Of a stretch of 64,000 nucleotides of DNA, positions 34,905 to 45,274 are shown one piece after another. The DNA is from Aspidiotus rigidus (Eukaryota; Arthropoda; Insecta; Hemiptera; Diaspididae). The notes below the pieces were generated by a model. It saw nothing but the letters and a program-made list of their open reading frames with translations. It did not search any database and was not told the origin of the DNA. Position 1 is the stretch's first letter. Each line of letters starts with the position of its first letter. The stretch is from the NCBI GenBank assembly GCA_035079385.1, contig JAVHKY010000003.1, positions 26,303,501 through 26,367,500 of the forward strand, read 5' to 3'. The position numbers and the translations under genes were made by a program.

Positions 34905-36826
34905 TCATTTTTATTTTTATTTTTTTTATTTTTATTTTATTTTTATTTTAATTAACGAGCTACTAGCAGCCTGCCTTCAGGGCTATGAGCTCGGCTAGAT
35001 TGTGTGATTATATGCGTGAGAGGAAGTTGGCTTGTTGTAAAAAGTTGAATATGTTAGGGATGGAGGAAAAGAGATCTGAAAGTGCTTCTGTACGGTTGTG
35101 GGGGATGGATAAGGAATTACGGAGTTGGGTCAAGTTGGGGCAGCAGAAGATGTGTTGAACGGATAGGGGGTGTTCAGATTCGCAGTGAGGGCATGAGAGA
35201 GGCATAAGATGAGAGATGAGATGGGTGTGAGTGAGTGAGTCTGGTGTGGCCGATTCTGAGACGGGTGATGACTATTTCTTCTCTGCGTGTTGACAGATTT
35301 GAAGAGTCCCATGCGGTGGGAATATTTTTAATTTGGGCTAGTTTGTTTGAGTGTGATTTGAGATCAGACCAATGGGTGAACCATGCTTGAGTGATGAATT
35401 TGTTGATGTGTTTGGAGAGATCTGAGCGTGAGGGGAGGAAAGAGCGGTTGACTGATGGGTTATGGGTTGCTAGTTTGGCTGCTTTGTCGACATTTTCGTT
35501 TCCTGGGATACCCTTGTGACCAGGTACCCAGATGAAGAATAATGGGATGGGGATGGTATGGAAGGTGTTAATGAGAGTGTGTATACGACTTATGAGTGGG
35601 TGGGAGGAAGTGTGGATGGATATGGCGTCGAGTGATGATAGGGAGTTGGAAATGACTAAAAATGGGTTGAGAGGAAGACGGGAGGGTAGGTTGGTGAGGA
35701 TGTGCTCTAAACAGCTAAAGATTGCTTGTAGTTCAGTGGTAAAGACGGATGCGGTGTTGCGGTGTCGGTGAGAGACTGTGATGTGATCTATTGAGTAAGC
35801 AAAGCCGGTTTTGTTTTGATATTTAGATCCATTGGTGAAACATAGTATAGAGTTGTGAAAGTTGTTAAGGATTTTGTTAAACTGTGCTTGGTATTCTTCG
35901 GGAGAAGTTGAAAGACGAGGGAGGCGTTTTAGGTCGCGAATGATTTTGGGTGGAATAAAGAGCCAAGGAGGGGTTGAGGGAACGATGTGGTTAAGGCAAT
36001 GGAACTTGAAGGGGCGTGCTAGTTGGAGTTCTAGGTTGGAACGTAGATTGGTCGAGGAATTTTGGTTATGATGAGGGGGGAATATGCGATGGTGGACGGG
36101 GGTTTGCGGATATTGTAGGACAGTTTTGAGGAAGTTGGTTGTCAGTTTGAGGCGTCGATAGTGAAGGGGGGGGAAGCCAGTGTCTGCACAGAGGCTTTCA
36201 GTGGGACTGGTTCGGAATGCTCCAGTAGCTATTCTGAGTGAAGAATTTTGGATGGTGTCGAGTAGTTTTAAATGAGAGGGAGGGGCGAGACCGTAAATGG
36301 GTGATCCATAATCGAGGATGGATTGGATTAAGCTCTGGTAGAGGTGGAGAAGGTTTTTTCGGTTACAACCTTCTTTAGGGTGGGAGAGGAATTTTAGGAC
36401 ATTGAGTGCTCGAATGCATTTTGATTTAGTTAGTTTGATATGGGGGATCCAAGAGTGACGGTTGTGGAAATTGAGGCCAAGAACTTTAGTAGTTTTGACT
36501 TGTGGGGTCGAGTAGTTAGCTATTGTGAGAGGGGGAAATTTAATAGTTTCCTGGCGTGGTTTTTGGAAAATGACGAGTTTGGTTTTGGGGTAAGAAATGC
36601 GGAATCCTAGGAGGGAAAGCCAAGTGTGTACTTTATTGATTGTTTTTTGTAGCAGACGATGGGCGCGAGTTGTGTTAGTGGAACGTAAATGGATGCTTAG
36701 GTCATCAGAGAATAGGAGGGTTTGAATTGGAGATTTTATGATTTTTGTTATGTTGTTGATGGCGATGAGAAAGAGGGTGCCGCTAAGTGGGGATCCTTGG
36801 GGGATACCATTTTCTTGAGGGAAGGT
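34905..36826 (-). pseudogene. Jockey-like LINE pol: reverse transcriptase C-terminal half, RNase H and 3' tail
   Basis: Minus strand, 5' to 3': QENGIPQGSPLSGT, catalytic FSDDLSIHL, thumb block LKFLSHPKEGCNRKNLLHLY and LIQSILDYGSPIYGLAPP, then RNase H with FTNGSK, TTELQAI, ISNSLSSLDA and WVPGHKGIPGNENVDKAAK. Two of the four RNase H catalytic Asp are Asn (at about 35833 and 35651). A +1 shift in a C run of the coding strand (35223-35225) moves the C-terminal CPHC...H...C knuckle (about 35150-35200) out of frame. The 3' end is a TAAAA-rich tail at 34905-34955. The palm upstream of QENG is deleted; the upstream fingers survive at 38082-38360. Confidence 0.85.
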
Positions 36827-36827
36827 G

Positions 36828-36910
36828 GGCGCCGGCCGCCGGGCGCCGTCCGGCAAGAAAAAGGGACTTAGAAAAATTTTGATGAAGTGATAGGAGGGGG
36901 ACTTATCCTC
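36828..36910 (+). mobile_element. HINE-like fragment (GC tract and one satellite-like unit)
   Basis: GCGCCGGCCGCCGGGCGCC and GTCCGGCAAG followed by GGGACTTAGAAAAATTTTGA and GATAGGAGGGGGACTTA. It abuts the jockey-like reverse transcriptase exactly where its palm is missing. Confidence 0.65.
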
Positions 36911-36924
36911 TCTCCTTCATGCAG

Positions 36925-37130
36925 TATATTATACTAGGTTTATACTACGTATTATACTAGGCGTATACTAGGTCCAAGCCTCCTTTATACTAGGTCTAGG
37001 CATCCTTCATACCATAAGCTTACAAGATCTTTATCAATACCTTATACTAGCAGTTTGTCCTAGCTCTGTACTAGGTCTTAGGCTTCCTTCCTACTATAGG
37101 TCTAGGAGGTCTGTATTAGTGGTTTCACTA
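36925..37130 (+). repeat. TATACTAGGTCTAGGC-type degenerate repeat
   Basis: Words such as TATACTAGG, CTAGGTCTAGGC and CTTCCTT(C/A) recur about every 25-40 bases. Similar words occur at 23096-23160 (inverted) and 57035-57200, so this is a dispersed component. Confidence 0.7.
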
Positions 37131-37137
37131 GGTCTGT

Positions 37138-37270
37138 GACGTCATCAGGTAGTGATGGCACGATGATCGTGACGTCACAGATCTCCATCGTGACGTCACC
37201 AGATCGTAACGTCATTAGATCGTGTGACGTCATGAGATTATGACGTCATCAAATCGTGACGTCATCAGAT
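37138..37270. repeat. Cluster of TGACGTCA palindromes
   Basis: Six exact TGACGTCA octamers and one TAACGTCA occur within about 130 bases, spaced roughly 15-30 bases apart and mostly followed by TCA.ATC or CCAGATC. TGACGTCA is the known CRE/ATF binding palindrome. Whether any protein binds here is unknown. The same TGACGTCATCA word occurs in related elements near 21.5, 21.8 and 45.1 kb. Confidence 0.85.
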
Positions 37271-37500
37271 CTCCGAACTTAGGCCTACAGGGGAAACCAC
37301 TAAAAAAAAAACGCGCCTAGAACTTGACCTAATGAGAAGAGATCTCAAGGTGGTGAGGAACAAAGTTCACTCTACTTGAGACGACAAAAAGCAAAAAATG
37401 ACACTCACATGATTACTCCCATAAAACAGGTTCCCTGTTTGCCTCAATTAACAGAGTTAATGAAGGCAATTCCGAGCAGCTAACTGTGTGGGCTGCGAGT
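37271..37500 (+). mobile_element. 3' part of a related HINE subfamily
   Basis: CCCATAAAACAGGTTCCCTG (37420-37439) is followed by CCTCAATTAACAGAGTTAAT, which forms the stem-loop TTAAC-AGA-GTTAA, then GAAGGCAA. This is the same order as the 3' end of the complete copy, but the loop and flanks differ, so it is a separate subfamily. Its end at about 37500 abuts the T run in which the complete copy sits. Confidence 0.65.
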
Positions 37501-37506
37501 TTTTTA

Positions 37507-38077
37507 ACAGGGAACCTGTTTTATGGGGGGCTATTTGAGAAATCTGCCGTGCGCCGTCCGCCGTCCGCCGTGCGCCGTCCAGCGAAAAACTTAGAAAAAT
37601 TTCGACCCTCGAGCCATATATGATAGGAGAGGGACTTAGAAAAATTTCGACTCTCGAGCTATATATGATAGGAGGGGGACTTAGAAAAATTTCGACTCTC
37701 GAGCCATATATGATAGGAGAGGGACTTAGAAAAATTTCGACTCTCGAGCTATATATGATAGAAGGGAGACTTGGAAAAATATCGACTCTCGAGCCATATA
37801 TGATAGGAGGGGGACTTAGAAAAATTTCGACTCTCGAGCTATAGATGATAGGAGGGGAACTTAGAAAAATTTCGACTCTCGAGCTATATATGATAGAAGG
37901 GGGACTTAGAAAAATTTCGACTCTCGAGCCATATATGATAGGAGAGGGACTTGGAAAAATTTCGACTGTCGAGCTATATATGATCTAGGCTTCCTTGAAT
38001 TTTCAATACCAAATCTCATTCGAATCATAAAACAGGTTCCCTGCGTTCCTCGTTTAACTTCGTTAAGGAAGCCGTCA
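37507..38077 (+). mobile_element. Complete HINE-like element with 45-bp satellite (reference copy)
   Basis: 571 bp between T runs (37501-37506 and 38078-38081). In order: 5' hairpin AACAGG-GAA-CCTGTT, TTATGGGGGGCTATTTGAG, a GC-rich CCGTCCGCCGTGCG tract (37546-37584), about nine 45-bp units, CTAGGCTTCCTTGAATTTTC, an 18-base subterminal inverted copy of the 5' end CATAAAACAGGTTCCCTG (38026-38043), stem-loop TTAAC-TTC-GTTAA (38054-38066), and AAGGAAGCCGTCA. AGGCTTCCTT (37987-37996) can also pair with AAGGAAGCC near the end. No protein is encoded. It matches the plan of Helentron-associated (HINE, DINE-1-like) elements: subterminal repeats, central minisatellite, 3' hairpin, T-rich target. Confidence 0.85.
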
Positions 38078-38081
38078 TTTT

Positions 38082-38360
38082 CCAGTTATTGGGGAAGGAG
38101 GTGGAAAAAAATATTCGGTTTAGGAGTGAGGTGAGGTGTGAGATGGCATTTGTATGAAGTTTGTGTAGCATAGCGGGGCTAATTTGGTCGAGACCGGGAG
38201 CTGATTTTTTGGAGCAGAGGGAGATGGTGTGGGTGACTTCTTGTTTGGTGATTGGTTTGTTGTAGGGAAGTGTGAGAGTTTGTGACAGATTAAGGGAGAA
38301 ATCTATTGTGGTGTTTTCGGCTTGTTGTTTGATTCGAGTGAAAGGTGGGTCGTAGTTAGT
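38082..38360 (-). pseudogene. Jockey-like LINE reverse transcriptase, finger region
   Basis: Minus strand reads NTNYDPPFTRIKQQ, then YNKPITKQEVTHTISLCSKK, SAPGLDQISPAMLHKL and NRIFFSTSFPNNWK, the standard jockey block before the palm. It ends at TGGAAAA, where the complete HINE-like copy is inserted. It is in the same orientation as the 34905-36826 fragment and very likely belongs to the same insertion; roughly 130 codons of palm between them are gone. Upstream of 38360 the coding sequence stops abruptly against repeat DNA. Confidence 0.8.
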
Positions 38361-38935
38361 GTTGGAGGAATATTTTTATTTTTTCAGTATCACAAATCCA
38401 TTTTAAAAAAATTGTTATCAGGAAAAGATCGGAAAATAATTATCCGGATAAAATCGGAAAATAAATTTTTAGAAAAGAATCTGAAAATTATAAAAATAAG
38501 TCTAACGCACAAGTATGAGAAAAATAAAACAAACACAAAAATAAGTGGAAAAAATTAATAAAATTCTTCTTTTCTTGATTTTGGAAAAACCCCAGTAAAC
38601 CAAATCAACCATCGCTGTATGGTCGATGTTGGTCAGTTTTTGGATGTATGACTGAAAATGGACCTTATATTACAGTAGCATCAGAAAATGGTTGAATTTT
38701 AGTAAATTTCTGAGATAAATCGACCGAATTTTGACTATTTATTTCAGTTGATTGTTGGCCAGATATTATACCTACTAAATTTTGACCATAATTTTTGGTG
38801 GATTTCTGAACTTTATGCAGAATATACATTTTGGTTTATTTTTGGTCGTTATACTGTCAATTTTTGGGAAGTTATCCCTAGAACAAATTTTGATCTATTT
38901 TCAGTCAATTTTTTTGAAACATCTACCAATATTTT

Positions 38936-39361
38936 AACAGGAAGCCTGTTCTATGTTTTTTTTTTTTCTTGAAAAATTTGCCGTCCACCGTCCACCGTCC
39001 GGCTAAAATGGACTTAGAGAAATTTTGCTTCTTTTTTTCATTAATTAATTAATTTATTCATCTATTTTATTTATATATTTATTTATTTATTTATTTTCTT
39101 TTGTTCTTTCTTTCGTTCTTTCTTTCCTTTTCTTTCGATGATAGGAAGGACTTGAAACAATTTTGTTCTCCAAGTCATCAATATTAAGGAAGAGACTTAT
39201 ATAATTTTAAATTCTCGTAATAAAACATGATATAAGGAGATTTTAGAAAATTAGCATTTTCTCAGTTCCATGATTGATATACCTTTACATTGTATTTCAT
39301 TTGCAAACGCCCAAATACATGATTCAATATTTTTCCATGAAATGGAGAAGTTTACTCAAAC
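38936..39361 (+). mobile_element. HINE-like subfamily copy with an internal empty-site control
   Basis: Starts AACAGGAAGCCTGTTCTATG: the 5' hairpin AACAGG-AAG-CCTGTT keeps a perfect stem with a changed loop. It then has GCCGTCCACCGTCCACCGTC and GGACTTAGAGAAATTTTGC, T-rich simple sequence, and ends GTTTACTCAAAC (stem GTTT/AAAC). TTTT lies on both sides (38932-38935 and 39362-39365). The joined flanks match the uninterrupted paralogous repeat at 39500-39560, where one T run (39515-39519) stands at the insertion point. Confidence 0.75.
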
Positions 39362-39904
39362 TTTTACTCTCTTTTTTGGTCTAAAAAAAGCATTATCGGG
39401 TGAGCTGCAGAGTCACTCAATTTTGACCGAAATTTCCAGTTGATTTTTGGGAATATATTCTTAGGACATGTCTTGGTCCATTTTCAGTTGATTTGTCCTC
39501 AACATCTACCAATATTTTTACTCTCTTCTTTGGTCTAAATGGGTACTATCGGGTGAGCCGTACAGTTAATCAATTTTGACCAAAATTTCAATTTGATTTC
39601 CGGGCAGATATTTAGAATGAATTACCGTAACTGTCATGTTGCTTGCAAACTCGCAGACCAAAATTGTACTCGTCTCAATATAACCCTGCTAACAAGATTG
39701 CTAACATTGTTCTTCTCTTCTCTAACTTTAGGAAAGCTTAGGTGTAGACTAGTTTTTCCAATTGAAAGAGGGTCTGTTAACATCATTCAACTAGAGACCG
39801 TTTCATGGCGTCTCTATTGCCCAGAAACTGACCGACCTTTTTTGTCAGAAGTGGTGTATTTAAAGTGATCTGTTAATATCGCTTGAATAGAGACTACAAC
39901 GGAA

Positions 39905-40050
39905 GTAGTAATAGGGCCCTTTGGGGACTGTTCCAAAAATCAACCAAAAATGACCAAAATTGACCAAAACAACCATGCTTGGACTTACGTCAGATGCATT
40001 GGACACCTTGGGCAATTTTTGGAACAGTTCCCAAGGGGCCCTATTACTAC
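39905..40050. mobile_element. Foldback MITE, 146 bp
   Basis: Inverted ends start GTAGTAATAGGGCCC and extend about 36 bases through ACTGTTCCAAAAAT with three or four mismatches. The centre carries AACCAAAAATGACCAAAATT words like the surrounding repeat. Confidence 0.7.
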
Positions 40051-40450
40051 TAACATACTATTTTATATCGTCTAAATTGCCCAGAAATCAACCGACCTTT
40101 TTTGTCAGAAGTGGTCTGATTATGGTGGTCAGTTGACACTGATTAAATATTGACTATGAGGGACCAATTTATGTTGTCAAGTTTCAAATTGACTGTTTTT
40201 TCAGTCAAAAATGGTCAAAATATAGTTAATTGCCGATGATTGAGGAAACGCCATTTTATCTTACCTACATCACCTACAGACCGACTATAATTTTTTCAGT
40301 CAAAATTTTGTCCAAGTTGGTCTAAATATATGGTAAGGAAGAGCGGAAGTAAATCGACTGAAAAAGTTGGTCTATTATTGATGACTCATCAGAGCAATCA
40401 CTCAGTCTATTTTTGGTCGATATTTACTCAAAATTGACTGACATATTATT

Positions 40451-43400
40451 TGGTCAATCTGGTTTATCGGATAGGTTCCAAAACACAGAGGAAAAATACT
40501 TGTATCTATTCTTTCCAGGGTCTTTTTTTTTCTGTTAACCAAAAAGAAACGTTGGAAGTTGAAGAAATTTTAGCACCATTGGTAGTTTTACACTGCATGA
40601 GAGATGCTTATGACGCGTGGGATAAAGGGTAAAATTTCAAAAGTTGTAGAAAATCAAGTCTAGATATTCGACGTTTCTTGAAGATTCCTTTTTTCAAGCT
40701 AAGTAGTTGGGATCTATCTAGACTTGAGTAGACACCAAAGAATGGAATTTTTGGCACCTTAATTGGGTTTTGATGTCGGTAAAATGTCTCGAGCTTGAGA
40801 TCGGCCGAATACCCGGATCCGACCCTCGTCACCCGTAAGGTCGTAGGGCTATAACTATCCATAGCTTCGTAAAATTTCGGATTGACCAGGTGTGTTGGAG
40901 AATTTAGGCGAGATAGGCCGTGGATATGGCCAGCATTGCGAAAAGTGTTGCGCAAACGTCTCTTGTCACAGCGCTAAAACAACATTACATATTATGTGAC
41001 AGCATATCATTAAAAAAGTCTCTCAGATATCCCAAGAATCACTGATGAATAATAGCTTTCCTATACTCGTCAGAATGACTATAAAAACACAATCATTTTC
41101 ATACACTGAGGCAGGTTTTTTGTAAGAAGTTCTTGTGAACTGACGCAAGAACCGCCCCGCCCCCAACCTACGATTTAATAAATGAGTAGTTTTTTAATGT
41201 GGTGGTTGAATAGGAAAATAAACGTCTGGGGGAGGGGGTGATGACAGATCACTTTTGATAATGACGACTTTTAAAACTTTTGTGGCAAATCTGACGGAAA
41301 TGAACACACGCGATCAAATTGGATCTCATTCTTATTGCCTATCCTTGAAGGATGCTGTAAGATTTCTAGGAGGGTGTGAAAAATGTAAAATGGTCAATTG
41401 CCATGTTTCTCCTATTCCTGTACATTTTTTTTCTTGAATTTTTTCTTGTAAAAACCAGTTTTCCCAGAACGAGGGGGTTTCACCTCCTTAATCTCCCCTC
41501 TCTGACTTCGCGACTATTCCTCCCAGAAAAAATTACAGATCCAAGTCTCGCTAAAAAGGAATGAGAAATCATGTGTCTCTGGTTGTTTCAAAAATTCTGT
41601 CTTAAGATTAAGAGATAGGGTTAAACAAACCCGAAAATATATCGGTAATTCAAAATTTTAGAAATAAACCAAAATCAAAGATTGTTTTCAACTACTAAAG
41701 CCGCTAATGTTCACCGATATATTGAAGAGCCAGAATATACTTACGTAAACATATTTTCAAGTATATATAACCTAGAAAATAAAATTTTTTCTAGTCGTCC
41801 GCAACTTTTTTTGAAGAGTTGATTGATAGGGCTCATTAAATAGAGAGAAAAGATAACAATTATTAATGACGGATAAAAATCGGGTACTTATAAGTAGGGT
41901 GCTTAAAAATGATGGCGCATCAGCCAGGAAAAGATGCTTTAGGGAGTGATAAATTATACCATCATAGCTTAGCGTATAAAATCAATGTATAGTTTAAACA
42001 ATTCTGTTCAGCAAACTTAATGACCGAAAAATTACTCTTTAAACTTGTTCAGATGTCAACCACACATCGCTTGCAGAAAACAAAAAATGATTTAGAAAGT
42101 TATGCTCTTAGGGTCACCATTCGCGCATCGTCTTCGAAAGTTTACTTGTTGTTTCGCTCATCTCATAATGTAGACAAGTTTGTTTGTAAACAACTAACAT
42201 ATCCGTGAAATAATATAGGTACTTTCGTCCAATATTGCATTTTAACTCAGGGGCTTCGTAATCGCCGATCGCGAGAGAAAGTATTAAGAAACCGTAGAAT
42301 ATACATATAGACAGTACGATTACATGATAATCTTACTATTTTATACTCGTACTGTATAATGCAATACCAGGAACTTTCCGCAAAAAATTTACCTTATTTT
42401 CCTTGCAGCTCGTAAAGCCTCGTTTCCCAGTGCGCATGATACACACCCATATTGCTCCATGGCTATATAATTTAAAATATATTGACCTTTGGAGGTAAAT
42501 ACACCGCAAAATTGGGCGGATCTCATCAGCTCTAACAGCAAGTATCAGACGTTCATTATCGGTATACAGTCGAAGAGAGAAGGTAAACTAATCTCCAGTC
42601 GCTTCAAAATTTGTAGGCACGTCATTGACACAATTGTGTACCTACGAAATTGTTCGAACTGAAACAAAATCACTCTAAAATTATAGCTACTTACTAGAGA
42701 GGTATCGAGCTTAAAGGAAAAGCTTACGCACACCATTGAAAATGCTTGTGAAAAAACGGACAATACAATTAAGTTCGGAGTCGTGATTTTCAAAAGTCAT
42801 TCACCGATGATGGTACTCGACACCTTACCAAGTGGGTGTTTCCCAAAAGACGCGAACCAATATGAATCAATAAAATTCTCCTATGACGTTGTCATGTACG
42901 CTCCGGATTCGGATGTAATGTAAACGTCGAGTTCAAATAAGGCCGCGTAGAACGACAAAAGATCAGCCGAGAAAATAAAGACTATATGGACAGAAGAAGG
43001 CATATTGAGGAGTGTAGTGATGCACGTACAGAGCGAATAGACTTCCTTCTCTGCCTAGGTCGTAAATCTTACCACTGGAGTTTCTCTATTAGTTTTTCAA
43101 CGAGAGAAAAGAATAAATGCGATGAGTACGCGGTATAGAAGACCATTAAGCAGTAAAACTTAATATTTATTTAGAACTTTTCGCTTTTCCTACGCGGGTA
43201 TTAAGTTTCCACTTCGAATCTAATTAACGTACTCATTCGAGGGCACAGCACCATCGGTACTAGATTAAAATATACTGTTTACATTAAGTCGGACCAGACC
43301 TTGTTCTTCGAGAAAAAGATACAGCAAATTTGTACAACAAACTTAGGGAAAGAATGTGTACGGAATATTCAGAATCCTCTAATATAAAAACTTGATAGCG

Positions 43401-45061
43401 GAATGTAAAAATGTCACTGCAAATACTTTAAAGAATGTCGGTGAACAAACCCGCTTTTGAAAATTTCCTTTTTTTTATTATTGACTTTTTCTTTGTTCAG
43501 TTTCTACAGGCTCAACTTTACGGAGTCAGATTATGTAGAAAGTTGACATTTATATTATAGTAAAAAAGAACAACGGAGATTACATGATCGAAATCATCGT
43601 TCTTCTTAGCGGTGATTTTTTATGTTGGCCGCTTTTTTTTTTCTTCTTCTTGTAAAAATGAAGAAAAAAAAAGAAATCTTATAAGCATTCCACATTTGCA
43701 AGGAAATGTACCGCGGTCCTGTGAGAATTTTATTCGAACGTATTCGCCTCATCATAATTCACGTAGATAAATGTTCAAATAACTTATTCAAATGTCAAAA
43801 GAAAGCATGTAATAAAGTAATTTGGTTTATAGAGACTTTGAGAATTCTATCGTTCTTATCGAAATACAGGAAGAAATAAACCAGCTTTAAAATATCGGTT
43901 GAGCGAATGATGTACGCCATTTCTTTTTTTTTTCTCTCTCTTTCTCGTTCAATATAAATCATCTTCCACAGGTTCCTAATTGTATGTTCATTTTGTTAGC
44001 TCGTGAAAAATATTCGAGCTTTTTCTTCGGACGTTCTACTTGAAATATGAGCTGTAAGGAAAATGCGGTCGCAAAATATCATACGTTCTATTTTTATCAC
44101 GACTTTTGCAACCACCAGAATATAACGTCCAAAAGTTCGGGCTTTAAATTACTTATTCGAGTATAATCCCGAGGAAGGAAGATGATATTCGCACCGAGTT
44201 TTACAGGTAAATTGAAATTATGAATCGAGGGAAATAATTCCCGCAGCTTACCTCGCTATACTACTGCGACACTTTGTATAAAACTCTAATGGATACTTCC
44301 TTTGAAGCTCAAGTTTAACACGCGGAATGAAATTTTATACCGGTATTTAAATGTACAAATAATGTATAAGTACTCGAAATGGGTGCCCTGAAAAAGCGAG
44401 AACGCTTCAATTTTGAATTAATGTAGATACTGTATACAGTTACAGACATGCCGACTAATCCCATTGGTCGAAAGGGAATTTATTTCGTGGAGGATTATAT
44501 TAGACAAAGGGTAGAAATGTCCACTGTATTTTGTAAGAAGTGTTAGAAAAATTTTCGATTCATACATCAGACTTACCCATCCTTCCTACCCCTCCTCAAT
44601 TGAAATTGTCTCGGAACGACCTCAGCTCCTGCGGTTTCTCGGTTTTATTCATTTTGGATTTCCCTCTCTTCTTTTTGATACTCATTCGTTCATCTCCATT
44701 GATGATGATGGTTCAAAGGAGAGAAGGTTTTTTTAGCTACTTCAAGGATTTTGAAAATTTTTGACATTATCTACATGAGAAAGAAAAGAAGACTCGAAAA
44801 ATGCCAACCTCATTCTGCTATACGTGTACCTGAGGGGGAGGAGCCATGGAAAAACAATTTTTGAGCTGTATACAAGAAAGGATCAGAAATTATGTATGGA
44901 GAATTATATTGATGTAACCTTGGGGTTAAAAGAGAAAAAAAAATGGTAAACTGATTCTAATTCCATTGGAAAAATACTAATATTCTAAAATACAAAGTAT
45001 TGCAGCCGAAAATTTCAGCTTCGGGGTTCAGCTTATACTTACGACTTAAAAAAAACTCACG
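40451..45061. other. Non-coding DNA, no gene recognised
   Basis: Long unique-looking stretch. A minus-strand open frame of 115 codons at 40608-40955 has ordinary residue composition but no domain I know. No other candidate was seen. Confidence 0.45.
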
Positions 45062-45220
45062 GGTTCTTTAACGGAGTTAAACGAGGGGTGGAAGGGAACC
45101 TGTTTTATAGGGCACAAAAAATATTCACGTACCAGATCTATGACGTCATCAAATAAACGTCACAGGTCCGGACTTTGGAAGGGACATGGAAAATTTTTGA
45201 ACTCCGAGCTTTGCTGGACG
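45062..45220 (-). mobile_element. HINE-like fragment, inverted 3' end
   Basis: TTCTTTAACGGAGTTAAACG (stem-loop TTAAC-GGA-GTTAA) then AGGGAACCTGTTTTATAGGG, the inverted subterminal repeat. Downstream are TATGACGTCATCAAA, AACGTCACAGGTCC and a satellite-like GGAAAATTTTTGAACTCCGA. The stem is the same as in the reference copy, with a different loop. Confidence 0.65.
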
Positions 45221-45274
45221 ATGAACGTTTTTTCCGAAAAATGAAGCAGAATTCCGCTTGGGTTCCAATGATGT

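Larger units (their letters stand above)
38690..40450. repeat. Degenerate tandem region, about 155-bp period, TTGGTC/GACCAA-rich
   Basis: Repeats of CAATTTTGACC.AAATTT, GGTCTAAA, ATCGGGTGAGC and CAACATCTACCAATATTTT. The clearest pair is 39362-39510 against 39516-39660. It is interrupted by the element at 38936-39361 and by the foldback at 39905-40050. Non-coding. Confidence 0.7.

Noticed and set aside
37507..38077. Canonical Helitron (5' TC, 3' CTRR, A-T target)
   Set aside because: The ends are AACAGG and GCCGTCA with T-run flanks, and subterminal inverted repeats are present; the Helentron/HINE plan fits better.
40608..40955. 115-residue minus-strand frame
   Set aside because: Open and of normal composition, but no domain, no paralogue in the window and no supporting context; mentioned only within the non-coding stretch.
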